DNA of 64,000 nucleotides from Yoonia sp. Its GTDB lineage: Bacteria; Pseudomonadota; Alphaproteobacteria; Rhodobacterales; Rhodobacteraceae. The first letter of the stretch is position 1; the number at the start of each line of letters is the position of its first letter. The notes beneath the pieces are model-generated. The model saw only the letters and a program-made list of their open reading frames with translations, made no database searches and was not told the origin of the DNA. Positions 57,019 through 64,000 of this stretch are shown piece after piece. The stretch lies in NCBI RefSeq assembly GCF_017854565.1, contig NZ_JAFMHJ010000012.1:18681-82680 (forward strand), given 5' to 3'. The translations under genes were made by a program, and so were the position numbers.

Positions 57019-57570
57019 ATGGACATGATAACCACACTCAATCGGTTCGCCGATCCGATCAACCGCGCCGGCAATCACATCTTGCCGCTACTGGCGCGAC
57101 TGGTCTTTGCCGGCGTGTTGCTGATGTATTTCTGGCGATCGGGATTGACCAAGGTCGGCGATGGGGTTCTGGGCATTTTCACCCCCCGCTCTGGCGCCTA
57201 TGTCCAGATTTTTCCCAAGGCGATGGAAGCCGTCGGCTATGACACGTCACAACTGACCTTTTTCCACTGGGCCGTTGTGTTCGGCGGCACTGTCGCAGAG
57301 TTTGTGCTGCCATTGCTCATCATCGTGGGCTTACTGACCCGACTGTCCGCCATGGCGATGATCGGGTTCATCGTAGTTCAATCGCTGACCGACCTTTACG
57401 GTCATGGCGGTATTGCACACGAAGGGACGCTGGGCGCATGGTTTGACAAGATGCCCGATGCGCTGATCCTTGATCAGCGGGCGTTTTGGATACTGGCGCT
57501 GCTTGTCTTGGTGTTCAAAGGGGCCGGTGCGCTGTCGGTTGATCGCATTTTGTTCAAAAATGCGCCCTAG
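57019..57570 (+). CDS. DoxX family membrane protein of the bufferin cluster
   Basis: 183 residues with about four helices, for example ILPLLARLVFAGVLLMYFW and FFHWAVVFGGTVAEFVLPL. DoxX family signature with MYFWRSGLTKV. DoxX members accompany bufABC/GIG clusters and are thought to act in membrane redox or metal handling. 12 bp downstream of bufC, so cotranscribed. Its end overlaps the next convergent gene by 17 bp. Confidence 0.9.
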   Translation: MDMITTLNRFADPINRAGNHILPLLARLVFAGVLLMYFWRSGLTKVGDGVLGIFTPRSGAYVQIFPKAMEAVGYDTSQLTFFHWAVVFGGTVAEFVLPLLIIVGLLTRLSAMAMIGFIVVQSLTDLYGHGGIAHEGTLGAWFDKMPDALILDQRAFWILALLVLVFKGAGALSVDRILFKNAP

Positions 57571-57922
57571 GCTCATCAGGCTTGCCCGCCGCAATGGCGA
57601 GCAAGCCGCCAAGAGCGGCAAAACCAATCGGAAACATCGTCGCGACGTTGAAACCGAAAGCTGCGTAAAAACAGACCGCTGCGACCAACATCAAGACACC
57701 GCCCCAAAGTGCGCGCGCCTTGGCCATTGCACCGCCCGCTATCGCCAACAAAGGCGCGATGAAACTGGCAAAGCGGATAAAGCCGGGGTTTTCGAACACG
57801 CCAAAGAATTGCCCCACTTCGGCATGGCGTTCTGACAATTCGGCATAGCCATAGCCAAACAGGCCAACAAAAATTCCCATCAAACCCGCGATCAGGCCCA
57901 GTGTCAGGGCAGCGTTGCGCAT
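57554..57922 (-). CDS. Four-helix membrane protein of unknown function
   Basis: 122 residues with helices AALTLGLIAGLMGIFVGLFG, FASFIAPLLAIAGGAMA, LWGGVLMLVAAVCFYAAFG and MFPIGFAALGGLLAIAAG. A GGAGATA ribosome site precedes the ATG. Small membrane proteins of this shape exist in many bacteria without a known role. Convergent with doxX. Confidence 0.75.
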   Translation of the reverse strand: MRNAALTLGLIAGLMGIFVGLFGYGYAELSERHAEVGQFFGVFENPGFIRFASFIAPLLAIAGGAMAKARALWGGVLMLVAAVCFYAAFGFNVATMFPIGFAALGGLLAIAAGKPDEPRAHF

Positions 57923-57965
57923 TGGTATCTCCCTATTGATTTGTCTTCACATACGCGCAGCGTGA

Positions 57966-58295
57966 TCATTCGCCAAGGTGTATCGCCTGCACCTGGGGTT
58001 TCCAGCCAATCGTCCACTGCCCATCGGTTTCGATCACCGGGCGTTTCATCACCGTAGGGTGTGCGGCAAGCAATGCCGCAGGCCCTGCTGTCTTTTCGGC
58101 ATCTGACAGGCTGCGCCATGTCGCCGATGCCTTGTTGATCGCGCCTGCGCCGAACTGCACGACGATCCGCGACAGGTCTGCGGGTGCCAGACCGTCGGCG
58201 CGCACATCAATGACGTCGGGTGTGTGCCCCGCAGCCTGCAACGCCCGGAGCGCTTTGCGGCAGGTATCGCAGGATTTCAGACCGAAGAAACGCAT
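57966..58295 (-). CDS. ArsC/Spx-family thiol protein, copy 1
   Basis: 109 residues. Thioredoxin-like ArsC fold with KSCDTCRKALRAL giving Cys9-x2-Cys12, and the C-terminal RPVIETDGQWTIGWKP. The CxxC rather than CX5R start resembles the Spx/MgsR/YffB branch of the ArsC family more than true arsenate reductase. A GGAGG ribosome site is four bases from the ATG. Function uncertain; possible disulfide or arsenate reductase. A second copy lies at 58817-59140. Confidence 0.85.
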   Translation of the reverse strand: MRFFGLKSCDTCRKALRALQAAGHTPDVIDVRADGLAPADLSRIVVQFGAGAINKASATWRSLSDAEKTAGPAALLAAHPTVMKRPVIETDGQWTIGWKPQVQAIHLGE

Positions 58296-58816
58296 TTTGC
58301 CTCCTTATTGTGCAATGGGCTGCGGACTTGCGCGCCCGCCGCGCAGACGGGTGGCAAAACCCAAAGGCGACCGGCATGCCAAGCGGCACCGTCATCTTGT
58401 CAGCGCGTCAAAAGGGTATGGTCTATTACGCCCGACGAGGGGAAAGGCGGTTGGTGGACAGGCTTACGGCCTCTTGGCTCAGCCGATCGACCAAGTCGGT
58501 TTTCACCGGCTGGAACGCGTCACGGTCGGTATCCTTGGCCAAAAGCGATGGGCGGGATGTCTTGTTCATTTCGTCCCCAGTGCGTGTTTGATCGCAACGA
58601 ATTTTTACTGGAAACTGCCACGTACATCTGCGGCAGATCGCACGACACAACCCCAAGGTTAGACGGCTGCGATGGCAATGTCATCCCATTTCATCACGAA
58701 AACAGGCCTGTCCAAATTCTACATAACCCGTACATGCCGCGTACATACGTTTGTACGGCACCCACAGCCATTCACCGGCATCGTTGCAAATAAGTAACGC
58801 GTGCCGCGTCGTGCGA
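58296..58816. other. Interval between the two ArsC-like genes (about 520 bp)
   Basis: No clear gene. A minus-strand frame at 58426-58569 (47 residues, start MNKTSRPSLLAKDTDRDAFQ, with GGGGA upstream) might be a small protein but is unsupported. At 58728-58758 inverted CCGTACA/TGTACGG elements enclose further GTAC copies, possibly a regulatory site. Confidence 0.35.
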
Positions 58817-59140
58817 TCACAGCCAGACTGATTGCGCGGCGGCGTCCCAGCCCAGCGTCCAGCGGGTGCCGTCGGTGATGACGGGGCGGGCCATGAGCGC
58901 GGGCTGATCGGCCAGTTGGGCATCTGTTTCGGACTCCCGCATCCACGCGGTGAGGTTGCGGAAGGCTTGGGATTTGCGGTCCACCAGATTGTCACCGAAT
59001 TCATGGATCAGCGGGGCCCAGTCCGCATCTGACATCGGCGCGGCCCGGATATCGCGGAAGGTGACCTTGTGGCCTGCGGCGTCGAGTGCCTTGCGGGCTT
59101 TGTTGCAGTCGGAACAGGTGGGCAGGCCATAGAGGATCAT
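58817..59140 (-). CDS. ArsC/Spx-family thiol protein, copy 2
   Basis: 107 residues from the ATG at 59140; the frame is open upstream but without similarity. PTCSDCNKARKALDAAGHKV gives a CxxC like copy 1, and the end reads RPVITDGTRWTLGWDAA. The two copies share fold and ends but differ throughout, so the duplication is old. Same strand as copy 1 with 521 bp between them. Confidence 0.85.
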   Translation of the reverse strand: MILYGLPTCSDCNKARKALDAAGHKVTFRDIRAAPMSDADWAPLIHEFGDNLVDRKSQAFRNLTAWMRESETDAQLADQPALMARPVITDGTRWTLGWDAAAQSVWL

Positions 59141-59201
59141 TTTGGTTCGTCCATGTTGTGGATGTTGATGATCAATTAACCATCCTTGGCGAACATGTGC
59201 C

Positions 59202-59732
59202 ATGTCCAAATACCGCCGCCCCCGGCGCCCCGGCGCAACCGTGTTCTTTACCGTCAACCTTGCGGACCGGTCATCGGATTTATTGGTGCGCGAGATTGCG
59301 ACGTTGCGCAAAGCCGTCGCGCAGACACAGACAGAGCGGCCATTCAGGATCGACGCTTGGGTTGTGCTGCCCGATCACATGCATTGCGTTTGGACATTGC
59401 CCGAGGGGGACGCCGATTTTTCGATGCGCATGGGAGCGATCAAAGGCCGGTTTTCGCGGATGGTGCGTAGGTCGGGGTTTACCCCGACTCCCCCGCTTCC
59501 CCCGCTGAAAAACACGCATAGCGTTGTTGGTGGCCGGGTCAGAGTCGGGGAGAACCCCGACCTACGAGATGAGGTTTCGATTTGGCAGAAACGATTTTGG
59601 GAGCATCACATTCGCAATGATGCCGATTACGCGGCCCATGTGCATTATTGCTGGATCAATCCCGTGAAGCACGGGTTGGTGGAGACACCCGACGCGTGGC
59701 CGTATTCGTCATATCACCGCGATCATCCGTAG
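59202..59732 (+). CDS. REP-associated tyrosine transposase (RAYT, Y1_Tnp)
   Basis: 176 residues. HUH-type single-strand transposase: the metal-binding H-x-H is in LPDHMHCVWTLPEGD, and the catalytic Tyr is probably in HVHYCWINPVKHGLV. WQKRFWEHHIRNDADYA is the family signature. A ~35-residue stretch (RSGFTPTPPLPPLKNTHSV and following) is unlike RAYTs and coincides with a REP/REPIN-like DNA insertion that kept the frame. RAYTs mobilise REP sequences and are usually single copy. Confidence 0.88.
   Translation: MSKYRRPRRPGATVFFTVNLADRSSDLLVREIATLRKAVAQTQTERPFRIDAWVVLPDHMHCVWTLPEGDADFSMRMGAIKGRFSRMVRRSGFTPTPPLPPLKNTHSVVGGRVRVGENPDLRDEVSIWQKRFWEHHIRNDADYAAHVHYCWINPVKHGLVETPDAWPYSSYHRDHP
59466..59566 (+). 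repeat. REPIN-like inverted repeat inside the RAYT gene
   Basis: Two 25-base arms (59466-59490 and 59542-59566), each starting or ending in GTAGGTCGGGG/CCCCGACCTAC and itself a hairpin, are inverted relative to each other, 23 of 25 bases matching. About 50 bp lie between. This is the layout of a REPIN (two REPs in opposite orientation). Confidence 0.75.
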
Positions 59733-59858
59733 GGTGCGCAACGTTGCCGCCTCCAAACATGAAGCAAATCTTGGTGCAACTTTTCCCGGAATAAGTAAAT
59801 TTCCCTACATCAAAATCATCTACGAAATTTATCCATTTTTGAGATGTGTAAAGCCCAA

Positions 59859-60779
59859 CTACCCAACAGCCCCCATAAATTCACGCCATTCGCCCTTGGA
59901 CATCCCGGACGTCTCTTGCGTGACCTCTTCGCCCTTCAGCATTCTTCGCACACAATCCAACGCCTTGCCCGAGAGGGTCGCGCCGCCCATGCGGTAGTCC
60001 TCGAATGCGCCGTAGGCGGCGGGCACCCAGTCGGCGACGACTTTGCAGATGGCGTCGGCGTAGACACGGATCTCGTATTGGGCGTGGGCGTCGGCGCGCA
60101 GGCGCAGGAAGTGGAACAGGTTGTGCAGGTCCACTTTCCAGTACCATTGGGTGTAGATGTTGGCGGGCAGGTTCATCCGCGCCAATTCGCGCGCGAGGCC
60201 GTTCTTGGGATTTCCATCGGTGTCCTGTTCGCCGATCATTTCGGCGTAGTGGTCATAGGCCTGTGCTGCGTCGCCCTTGAGGATTTCCAGCACGCGGGCG
60301 GATTCCGCCTCGGTCAGCATTTCCCCCCTGCCCTGATTGTTGATCACCGATTGCGCGGCCAGCTGGGACGCTTCGGGGATATAGAATTCGCGGTCAAGGA
60401 TCGAATAGCGCGCAGAGTATTCGTTGACGTTCGCGGTCCGGTGCCTGATCCACTGGCGGGCGACGAAGACGGGCAGTTTGACGTGCAGTTTGACTTCGCA
60501 CATTTCGAACGGGGTCGAATGCCAGTGGCGCATCAGATAGCGGATCAGACCTTCGTCGTTCTGGACCGATTTGGTCCCTTTACCATAGGATACGCGGGCT
60601 GCCTGACAGATCGCCGCATCGTCGCCCATGTAGTCGATGACGCGGATAAACCCGTGATCAAGCACGTCGTGGGCTTTGTATAAATGCGCCTCCATCCCTT
60701 CGGAGACGGCGCGCAGGGTCGGTTTGGGGGTCGCGCGCAGGGCGTCGATTTCGGCCTGTTGGTCGGGGGTGATGGGCAT
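59859..60779 (-). CDS. thyX: Flavin-dependent thymidylate synthase
   Basis: 306 residues from the ATG at 60779 with GGAGA upstream; a longer frame to 60923 is not conserved. The ThyX motif reads [15 protein letters not shown], in the order [19 protein letters not shown]. It methylates dUMP using methylenetetrahydrofolate and FADH2. It is a longer ThyX than the minimal ~220-residue form because of an N-terminal ~50-residue extension and extra C-terminal sequence. Divergent from the lipoprotein gene. Confidence 0.95.
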   Translation of the reverse strand: MPITPDQQAEIDALRATPKPTLRAVSEGMEAHLYKAHDVLDHGFIRVIDYMGDDAAICQAARVSYGKGTKSVQNDEGLIRYLMRHWHSTPFEMCEVKLHVKLPVFVARQWIRHRTANVNEYSARYSILDREFYIPEASQLAAQSVINNQGRGEMLTEAESARVLEILKGDAAQAYDHYAEMIGEQDTDGNPKNGLARELARMNLPANIYTQWYWKVDLHNLFHFLRLRADAHAQYEIRVYADAICKVVADWVPAAYGAFEDYRMGGATLSGKALDCVRRMLKGEEVTQETSGMSKGEWREFMGAVG

Positions 60780-60949
60780 CCGTGTTCTCCGGGCATTGAT
60801 GAGTCGTAGCCGGACTATACGGATTGGCGGGCTGTGGCAAAACCTCCATAGCGGGAAAACAAACTGGGCGGGGCCGCTTTTGATCGTTGACACGGGGGGT
60901 GGTGGGCAAGATGTTCGAAACAAAGAAAAACAATCGAGGCATTGAGAGC

Positions 60950-61882
60950 ATGAAAAACTTTGTATCTATGGCAGCGTTGCTGGCGCTATTGGCTGCATGT
61001 GGTGATGGGCAGCCGTTTGATGACGTGACCGATCCCGATACGGGCGGCGGTACCGATACTGACGGTGAGGTGCCGGTAAACGGTGTTCCCGCCGCTGTTG
61101 CCGGGGACATGAAAGCGGCGAGCTATAACGCGGACACAGGCACGCTGTTGGTGCAGATTTCGCTGGACGGGGATGATGTGCTGCAAGCCTATACAGCCGC
61201 CGGAGCCGTTGGTGTTTATGACCGGTTTACGCAACAAGATGACCCGTTGGACCGTGCCTTTACCGCGTTTGCAGGTGAATCGACAGACGGTAGCGTGACC
61301 GCCGTCGTTGCCATGGATGGCGGCCAGTTCAACAGATACTTTGGCGGCATCACGTTTACGCAGGATGGCTATGTTGCGCCGGACAGCGGTTTGGCCAGCT
61401 ATGCAGGCAACTACGTTGGGTTGTTGAATTTTGGTCCTCCAGTTGGGAACGCGCCCGGCGGTACACCGGGCGAGGTTATTCCGTATCAGTCGCTTCAGGT
61501 CACCGGAGAGGTGTTTTTGAATGCCGACTTCACTGACAATCTGGTGAATGGTGCGATCTATAACCGCAGCAGTGATTTTGGCGCAATGCCGTCTGTCGCT
61601 CTTATCGTGGCCGACGTGGGGTCAAACGGCGCCTTTGAGGGCATTGTGGAGATAAGCGACCGAGACCCGTTGGCTGATGCTCCGGGCGCAACCGTTGGCA
61701 CCTACGCGGGAACATTTGGTGGTACGAATGCCGCCGGTGTTGCGGGTGGTATTTTTCTTGACGGTGATTTCCTAGGCGATACTTTTGAGAATGAAAACGA
61801 ATACGGCATCTTCGTTCTGGACCAATGTGTCGGCGGTGGTGTTCCCACCGTTTGTTCGAGTGTCGAAGACGTAGATGAATAA
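60950..61882 (+). CDS. Surface-lipoprotein candidate with TbpB-like beta-barrel (Slam substrate)
   Basis: 310 residues. Lipobox LLAACGDG with lipidated Cys17. After an acidic Gly/Thr linker ([14 protein letters not shown]) come beta-rich units; [14 protein letters not shown] and [12 protein letters not shown] resemble the strand-repeats of transferrin-binding-protein-B-like barrels, and [12 protein letters not shown] is a second such piece. Overlaps the following Slam-like gene by 8 bp, as expected for a substrate/transporter pair. A Cys pair ([14 protein letters not shown]) ends the protein. Ligand unknown. Confidence 0.75.
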   Translation: MKNFVSMAALLALLAACGDGQPFDDVTDPDTGGGTDTDGEVPVNGVPAAVAGDMKAASYNADTGTLLVQISLDGDDVLQAYTAAGAVGVYDRFTQQDDPLDRAFTAFAGESTDGSVTAVVAMDGGQFNRYFGGITFTQDGYVAPDSGLASYAGNYVGLLNFGPPVGNAPGGTPGEVIPYQSLQVTGEVFLNADFTDNLVNGAIYNRSSDFGAMPSVALIVADVGSNGAFEGIVEISDRDPLADAPGATVGTYAGTFGGTNAAGVAGGIFLDGDFLGDTFENENEYGIFVLDQCVGGGVPTVCSSVEDVDE

Positions 61883-63224
61883 ACACGTACTCGCGCTGGT
61901 GGCCTGCCTTTTGGGGTCGGCTGCCAGCGCACAGACAACCGTCGATGTGTCGATCGAAGACGCCCGTGTCATTGCGACGCGGGCGCTTTTCGCCGGGGAT
62001 ACGGCATTGGCATTGCAGATCGCGCTGCGACTGTTGGAGGCTGACCCCAATGATCGTGCGGCGCTGCTTGTCGTGGCCGCCGCGGCACCGCGTTTGGGTG
62101 ATCCAAAGACGGGCCGGCGTGCTGGCGCGCGCGCATGGGCGGTATCGCAGACCGATGTGCAAAAGTACGAAGCGGCCCGTTTGACGGCGTTGGCCGCCGC
62201 GAACGAAGAACGCTATACGCTGGCGACGTTTTGGTTGCGCCGCGCACTGACAGTTGCGCCAAACCCGGACGAAGAAGCCAAGACGCTGCGCGATGCCGCC
62301 GGCGTGCGCCGGATCAACCCGTGGTCCACACGGCTGGGGCTTTCGGTGGTGCCGTCAAATAACATCAATGGCGGGGCCACTGATGAAACGCTGACCGCCC
62401 CCGGCCTGCCCGATGGGACGCTGTCGCCGGATGCGCTGGCGCTGGGCGGCGTGCGTGCCACGCTAAGTTTTCGCACCCAGTATCGCCTGCGCGCGACCGA
62501 GAAAAGCCGCACGACCGTTGCGTTGCAGTATCAGGCATCGCGGGTCCGGTTGAATGACAACGTGGACGTCGACGTGGCCGACAGTGAATTTTCCACCGAC
62601 GCGACGGAAATGACGCTTGGCTATGATCGCGCATTGGAGACGGGTAGTCTGGGCGCCAGCGTGACGGTTGGCACCTTTGATTTCGGCGGCGAGGATTATT
62701 TCGATTTCAAACGACTGGCGCTCAGCCGCAATGTTGCGCTGTCGGACACGACCGGGTTGCAGTTATCGGTGCAACGCGAACAGCAGACCTATGTATCGAC
62801 CGGGATCGGGACCGTTGACCGCTATGTGCTGCGCACGTCGGTGTCGCGCAAACTGGCCAGTGGCAATCGGGTTGGCACCGCGCTGACCTATACGGTCAGT
62901 GAGGGTGACAGCGTCAACTACACCTTTGACGACTGGAGCATTCAAGGGTCGTACAACTGGGCAGAGCCATTTGGCCCGATCAGTCTGGGCATCAGCGGCG
63001 GGATCAAATGGACCGATTATCCTGATTACCGCCTGATCGCGTTTGTGGATGGTGGCAGGGAAGATGTCAGCGTGTTTTACAATCTGAACATCGGCTTTCC
63101 CGATGTCAGCTATGCCGGGTTCAGCCCCGGCCTTGCGATCAGCGGCAGCATTGCCGAAAGCAACGTCAGCCGCTTTACCCGCGATACATTGTCAGTCGCG
63201 CTGACCGTCAATTCGACGTTCTGA
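61875..63224 (+). CDS. Slam-like outer-membrane protein (type XI secretion, DUF560 architecture)
   Basis: 449 residues. Signal peptide ([19 protein letters not shown]), then a TPR-like helical region (about 25-145, e.g. ALQIALRLLEADPNDRAALL and LATFWLRRALTVAPNPDEEA). A C-terminal beta-barrel of repeated amphipathic strands follows, ending in ...LTVNSTF with the C-terminal Phe. This TPR+barrel layout is that of the surface lipoprotein assembly modulator, which moves lipoproteins to the cell surface. Coupled to the upstream lipoprotein gene. The exact family should be confirmed by profile search. Confidence 0.8.
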   Translation: MNKHVLALVACLLGSAASAQTTVDVSIEDARVIATRALFAGDTALALQIALRLLEADPNDRAALLVVAAAAPRLGDPKTGRRAGARAWAVSQTDVQKYEAARLTALAAANEERYTLATFWLRRALTVAPNPDEEAKTLRDAAGVRRINPWSTRLGLSVVPSNNINGGATDETLTAPGLPDGTLSPDALALGGVRATLSFRTQYRLRATEKSRTTVALQYQASRVRLNDNVDVDVADSEFSTDATEMTLGYDRALETGSLGASVTVGTFDFGGEDYFDFKRLALSRNVALSDTTGLQLSVQREQQTYVSTGIGTVDRYVLRTSVSRKLASGNRVGTALTYTVSEGDSVNYTFDDWSIQGSYNWAEPFGPISLGISGGIKWTDYPDYRLIAFVDGGREDVSVFYNLNIGFPDVSYAGFSPGLAISGSIAESNVSRFTRDTLSVALTVNSTF

Positions 63225-64000
63225 CACCGTCGTCGATTTCGGTAATGAACGCACGCTCCCCGCCAAGGTCGGAGAATGCGCGTGTCCGGCAACTCAACAC
63301 GATGATCTGCTGATCCCGCGCAATTTGGGCCAGCATGTTGAACATTGTTGAAATCCGCTCGTCATCCGTGTGGACCAAAGCGTCATCCAGAATGATCGGA
63401 ACATGATTGCCGTGCTTGGAGAACAGCTTTGCAAAAGCCAGCCGTGTCAGGATCGCGATCTGCTCGAACGCTCCACCCGAAAGAACCTCGACTTTGTCCG
63501 TCACGCCGTTGCGCGTTATCGCCTCGATGAGAAGCTTGTCCGCGTCGATCTGAAATTCCGCGCCCGCATGCAGTTGTCGCAGCAAGGGCAGCAGCTCATT
63601 CCGCACGGGTTCGAAATAGGTCTCCTGGGCATCGGCTCTGGCTGCCTCGAGGTGAGAAATCAACAGCCGCACCGCCTTCACGTGGCGCGCGAATTGAGCG
63701 GACCTTTCTTCGGCACGAACAAGCTTTCCTGTTACCTCTGCCAGCTTTTCCTCCACGGCACCCTCGGATTGCGTGTAAATCGCGCCGTTCAGTCGCGCGC
63801 GTTCTCTTTCCTGACGGTTGATTTCCTTCCGGTCTTCCTCGTCTGCTTGCACAGCGCGTTCGTGTTTGGCCTCCGCCGCCGACAGGTCGGGGGCGGCCAG
63901 TCGCAAGCCATCGACCGCATTGCGCGCCGCAGTGATCTGTTGTGCCTTATCCATCCCGGACCGATTAAGCGCATGTAGCTTCCCGGCCTCATCCGCCGAT
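63208..64000 (-). CDS. C-terminal part of an SMC/YhaN-like AAA ATPase (runs off the right edge)
   Basis: The last ~263 residues are visible and the frame stays open to base 64000. A coiled-coil segment (EEDRKEINRQERERARLNGA, EKLAEVTGKLVRAEERSAQF) leads to the ABC-type head with signature LSGGAFEQIAILTRLAF and Walker B PIILDDALVHTDDERI, then IIVLSCRTRAF with the switch region. This matches the C-terminal half of large Rad50/YhaN-like DNA-end or repair ATPases, which usually pair with a calcineurin-like nuclease gene outside the window. Its stop overlaps the convergent Slam gene by 17 bp. Confidence 0.8.
   Translation of the reverse strand, partial: SADEAGKLHALNRSGMDKAQQITAARNAVDGLRLAAPDLSAAEAKHERAVQADEEDRKEINRQERERARLNGAIYTQSEGAVEEKLAEVTGKLVRAEERSAQFARHVKAVRLLISHLEAARADAQETYFEPVRNELLPLLRQLHAGAEFQIDADKLLIEAITRNGVTDKVEVLSGGAFEQIAILTRLAFAKLFSKHGNHVPIILDDALVHTDDERISTMFNMLAQIARDQQIIVLSCRTRAFSDLGGERAFITEIDDGVRTSN

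Noticed and set aside
58224..58793. 189-codon plus-strand frame in the ArsC-like gap
   Set aside because: No coherent composition or motif, and it starts inside the first ArsC-like gene on the other strand.

Overview
The window is a gene-dense bacterial chromosome segment of roughly 60% GC. Gene content points to an alphaproteobacterium of the Rhodobacterales (roseobacter group). The evidence is a TAXI-type TRAP transporter, a complete PHB granule locus with PhaR/phasin, cobT/cobS, a flavin-dependent thymidylate synthase (ThyX), a DUF2842 gene behind purA, and several small proteins I associate with that order. The genus cannot be fixed from the sequence alone. I saw no rRNA, tRNA, CRISPR array, integrase or complete insertion sequence. 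Layout, left to right: 0-9.2 kb holds the tail of a Cys/Met-metabolism PLP enzyme, a large proline/alanine-rich membrane protein with pilus/secretion-platform features, hppD with a divergent Lrp/AsnC regulator, a CPA2/Kef antiporter, cobT and divergent cobS, and a ferredoxin gene coupled to a secreted VCBS/FG-GAP protein. 9.5-12.7 kb is a TRAP-TAXI transporter. 12.7-18.7 kb (minus strand) carries rpiA-gor and hflK-hflC followed by a Do-type periplasmic protease, a membrane/periplasmic quality-control block. 18.9-28.9 kb is mostly housekeeping: GST, sdaA, an EamA exporter, thiN, an acidic repetitive protein, purA-DUF2842, secG and pyrG. 28.9-30.1 kb is a small lower-GC interval with one orphan HEPN-like gene and apparently non-coding relic sequence. 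30.1-33 kb: an OmpV/MipA porin-like protein, rlmJ-terB and a frameshifted phosphonate-type binding-protein gene. 33-41.1 kb is a tightly coupled operon: a polar-amino-acid-type ABC importer (ATPase, binding protein, two permeases), two glutamine-synthetase-like ligases, a class I amidotransferase and a PuuB-like FAD oxidase. It looks like an import-plus-gamma-glutamylation pathway for an amine or amino acid. 41.2-45.9 kb: PAP2 phosphatase, DegT-family aminotransferase, LysR regulator and a divergent class III aminotransferase. 45.9-50.6 kb is the PHB locus: phaR, phaP and phaC on the minus strand and phaZ divergent. Four CTGCA-TGCAG palindromes lie exactly where PhaR operators would be expected. 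50.6-52.7 kb: two alpha/beta-hydrolases, one without its catalytic Ser and His, and a small protein; then thrS. The most interesting accessory systems lie in the last 9 kb. At 55.05-57.57 kb is a bufA1-bufB-bufC-doxX cluster: a DUF2282 precursor with four cysteines, an MNIO/DUF692 enzyme, a DUF2063 partner and a DoxX membrane protein. This is the architecture of bufferin (copper-handling RiPP) and gold-induced gene loci. It is followed by two ArsC/Spx-like thiol proteins, a REP-associated (RAYT) transposase gene that carries a REPIN-like inverted repeat inside its own reading frame, and thyX. At 60.95-63.2 kb a lipoprotein gene overlaps a TPR plus beta-barrel gene with Slam/type XI secretion architecture. 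The window ends inside a YhaN/SMC-like ATPase gene.
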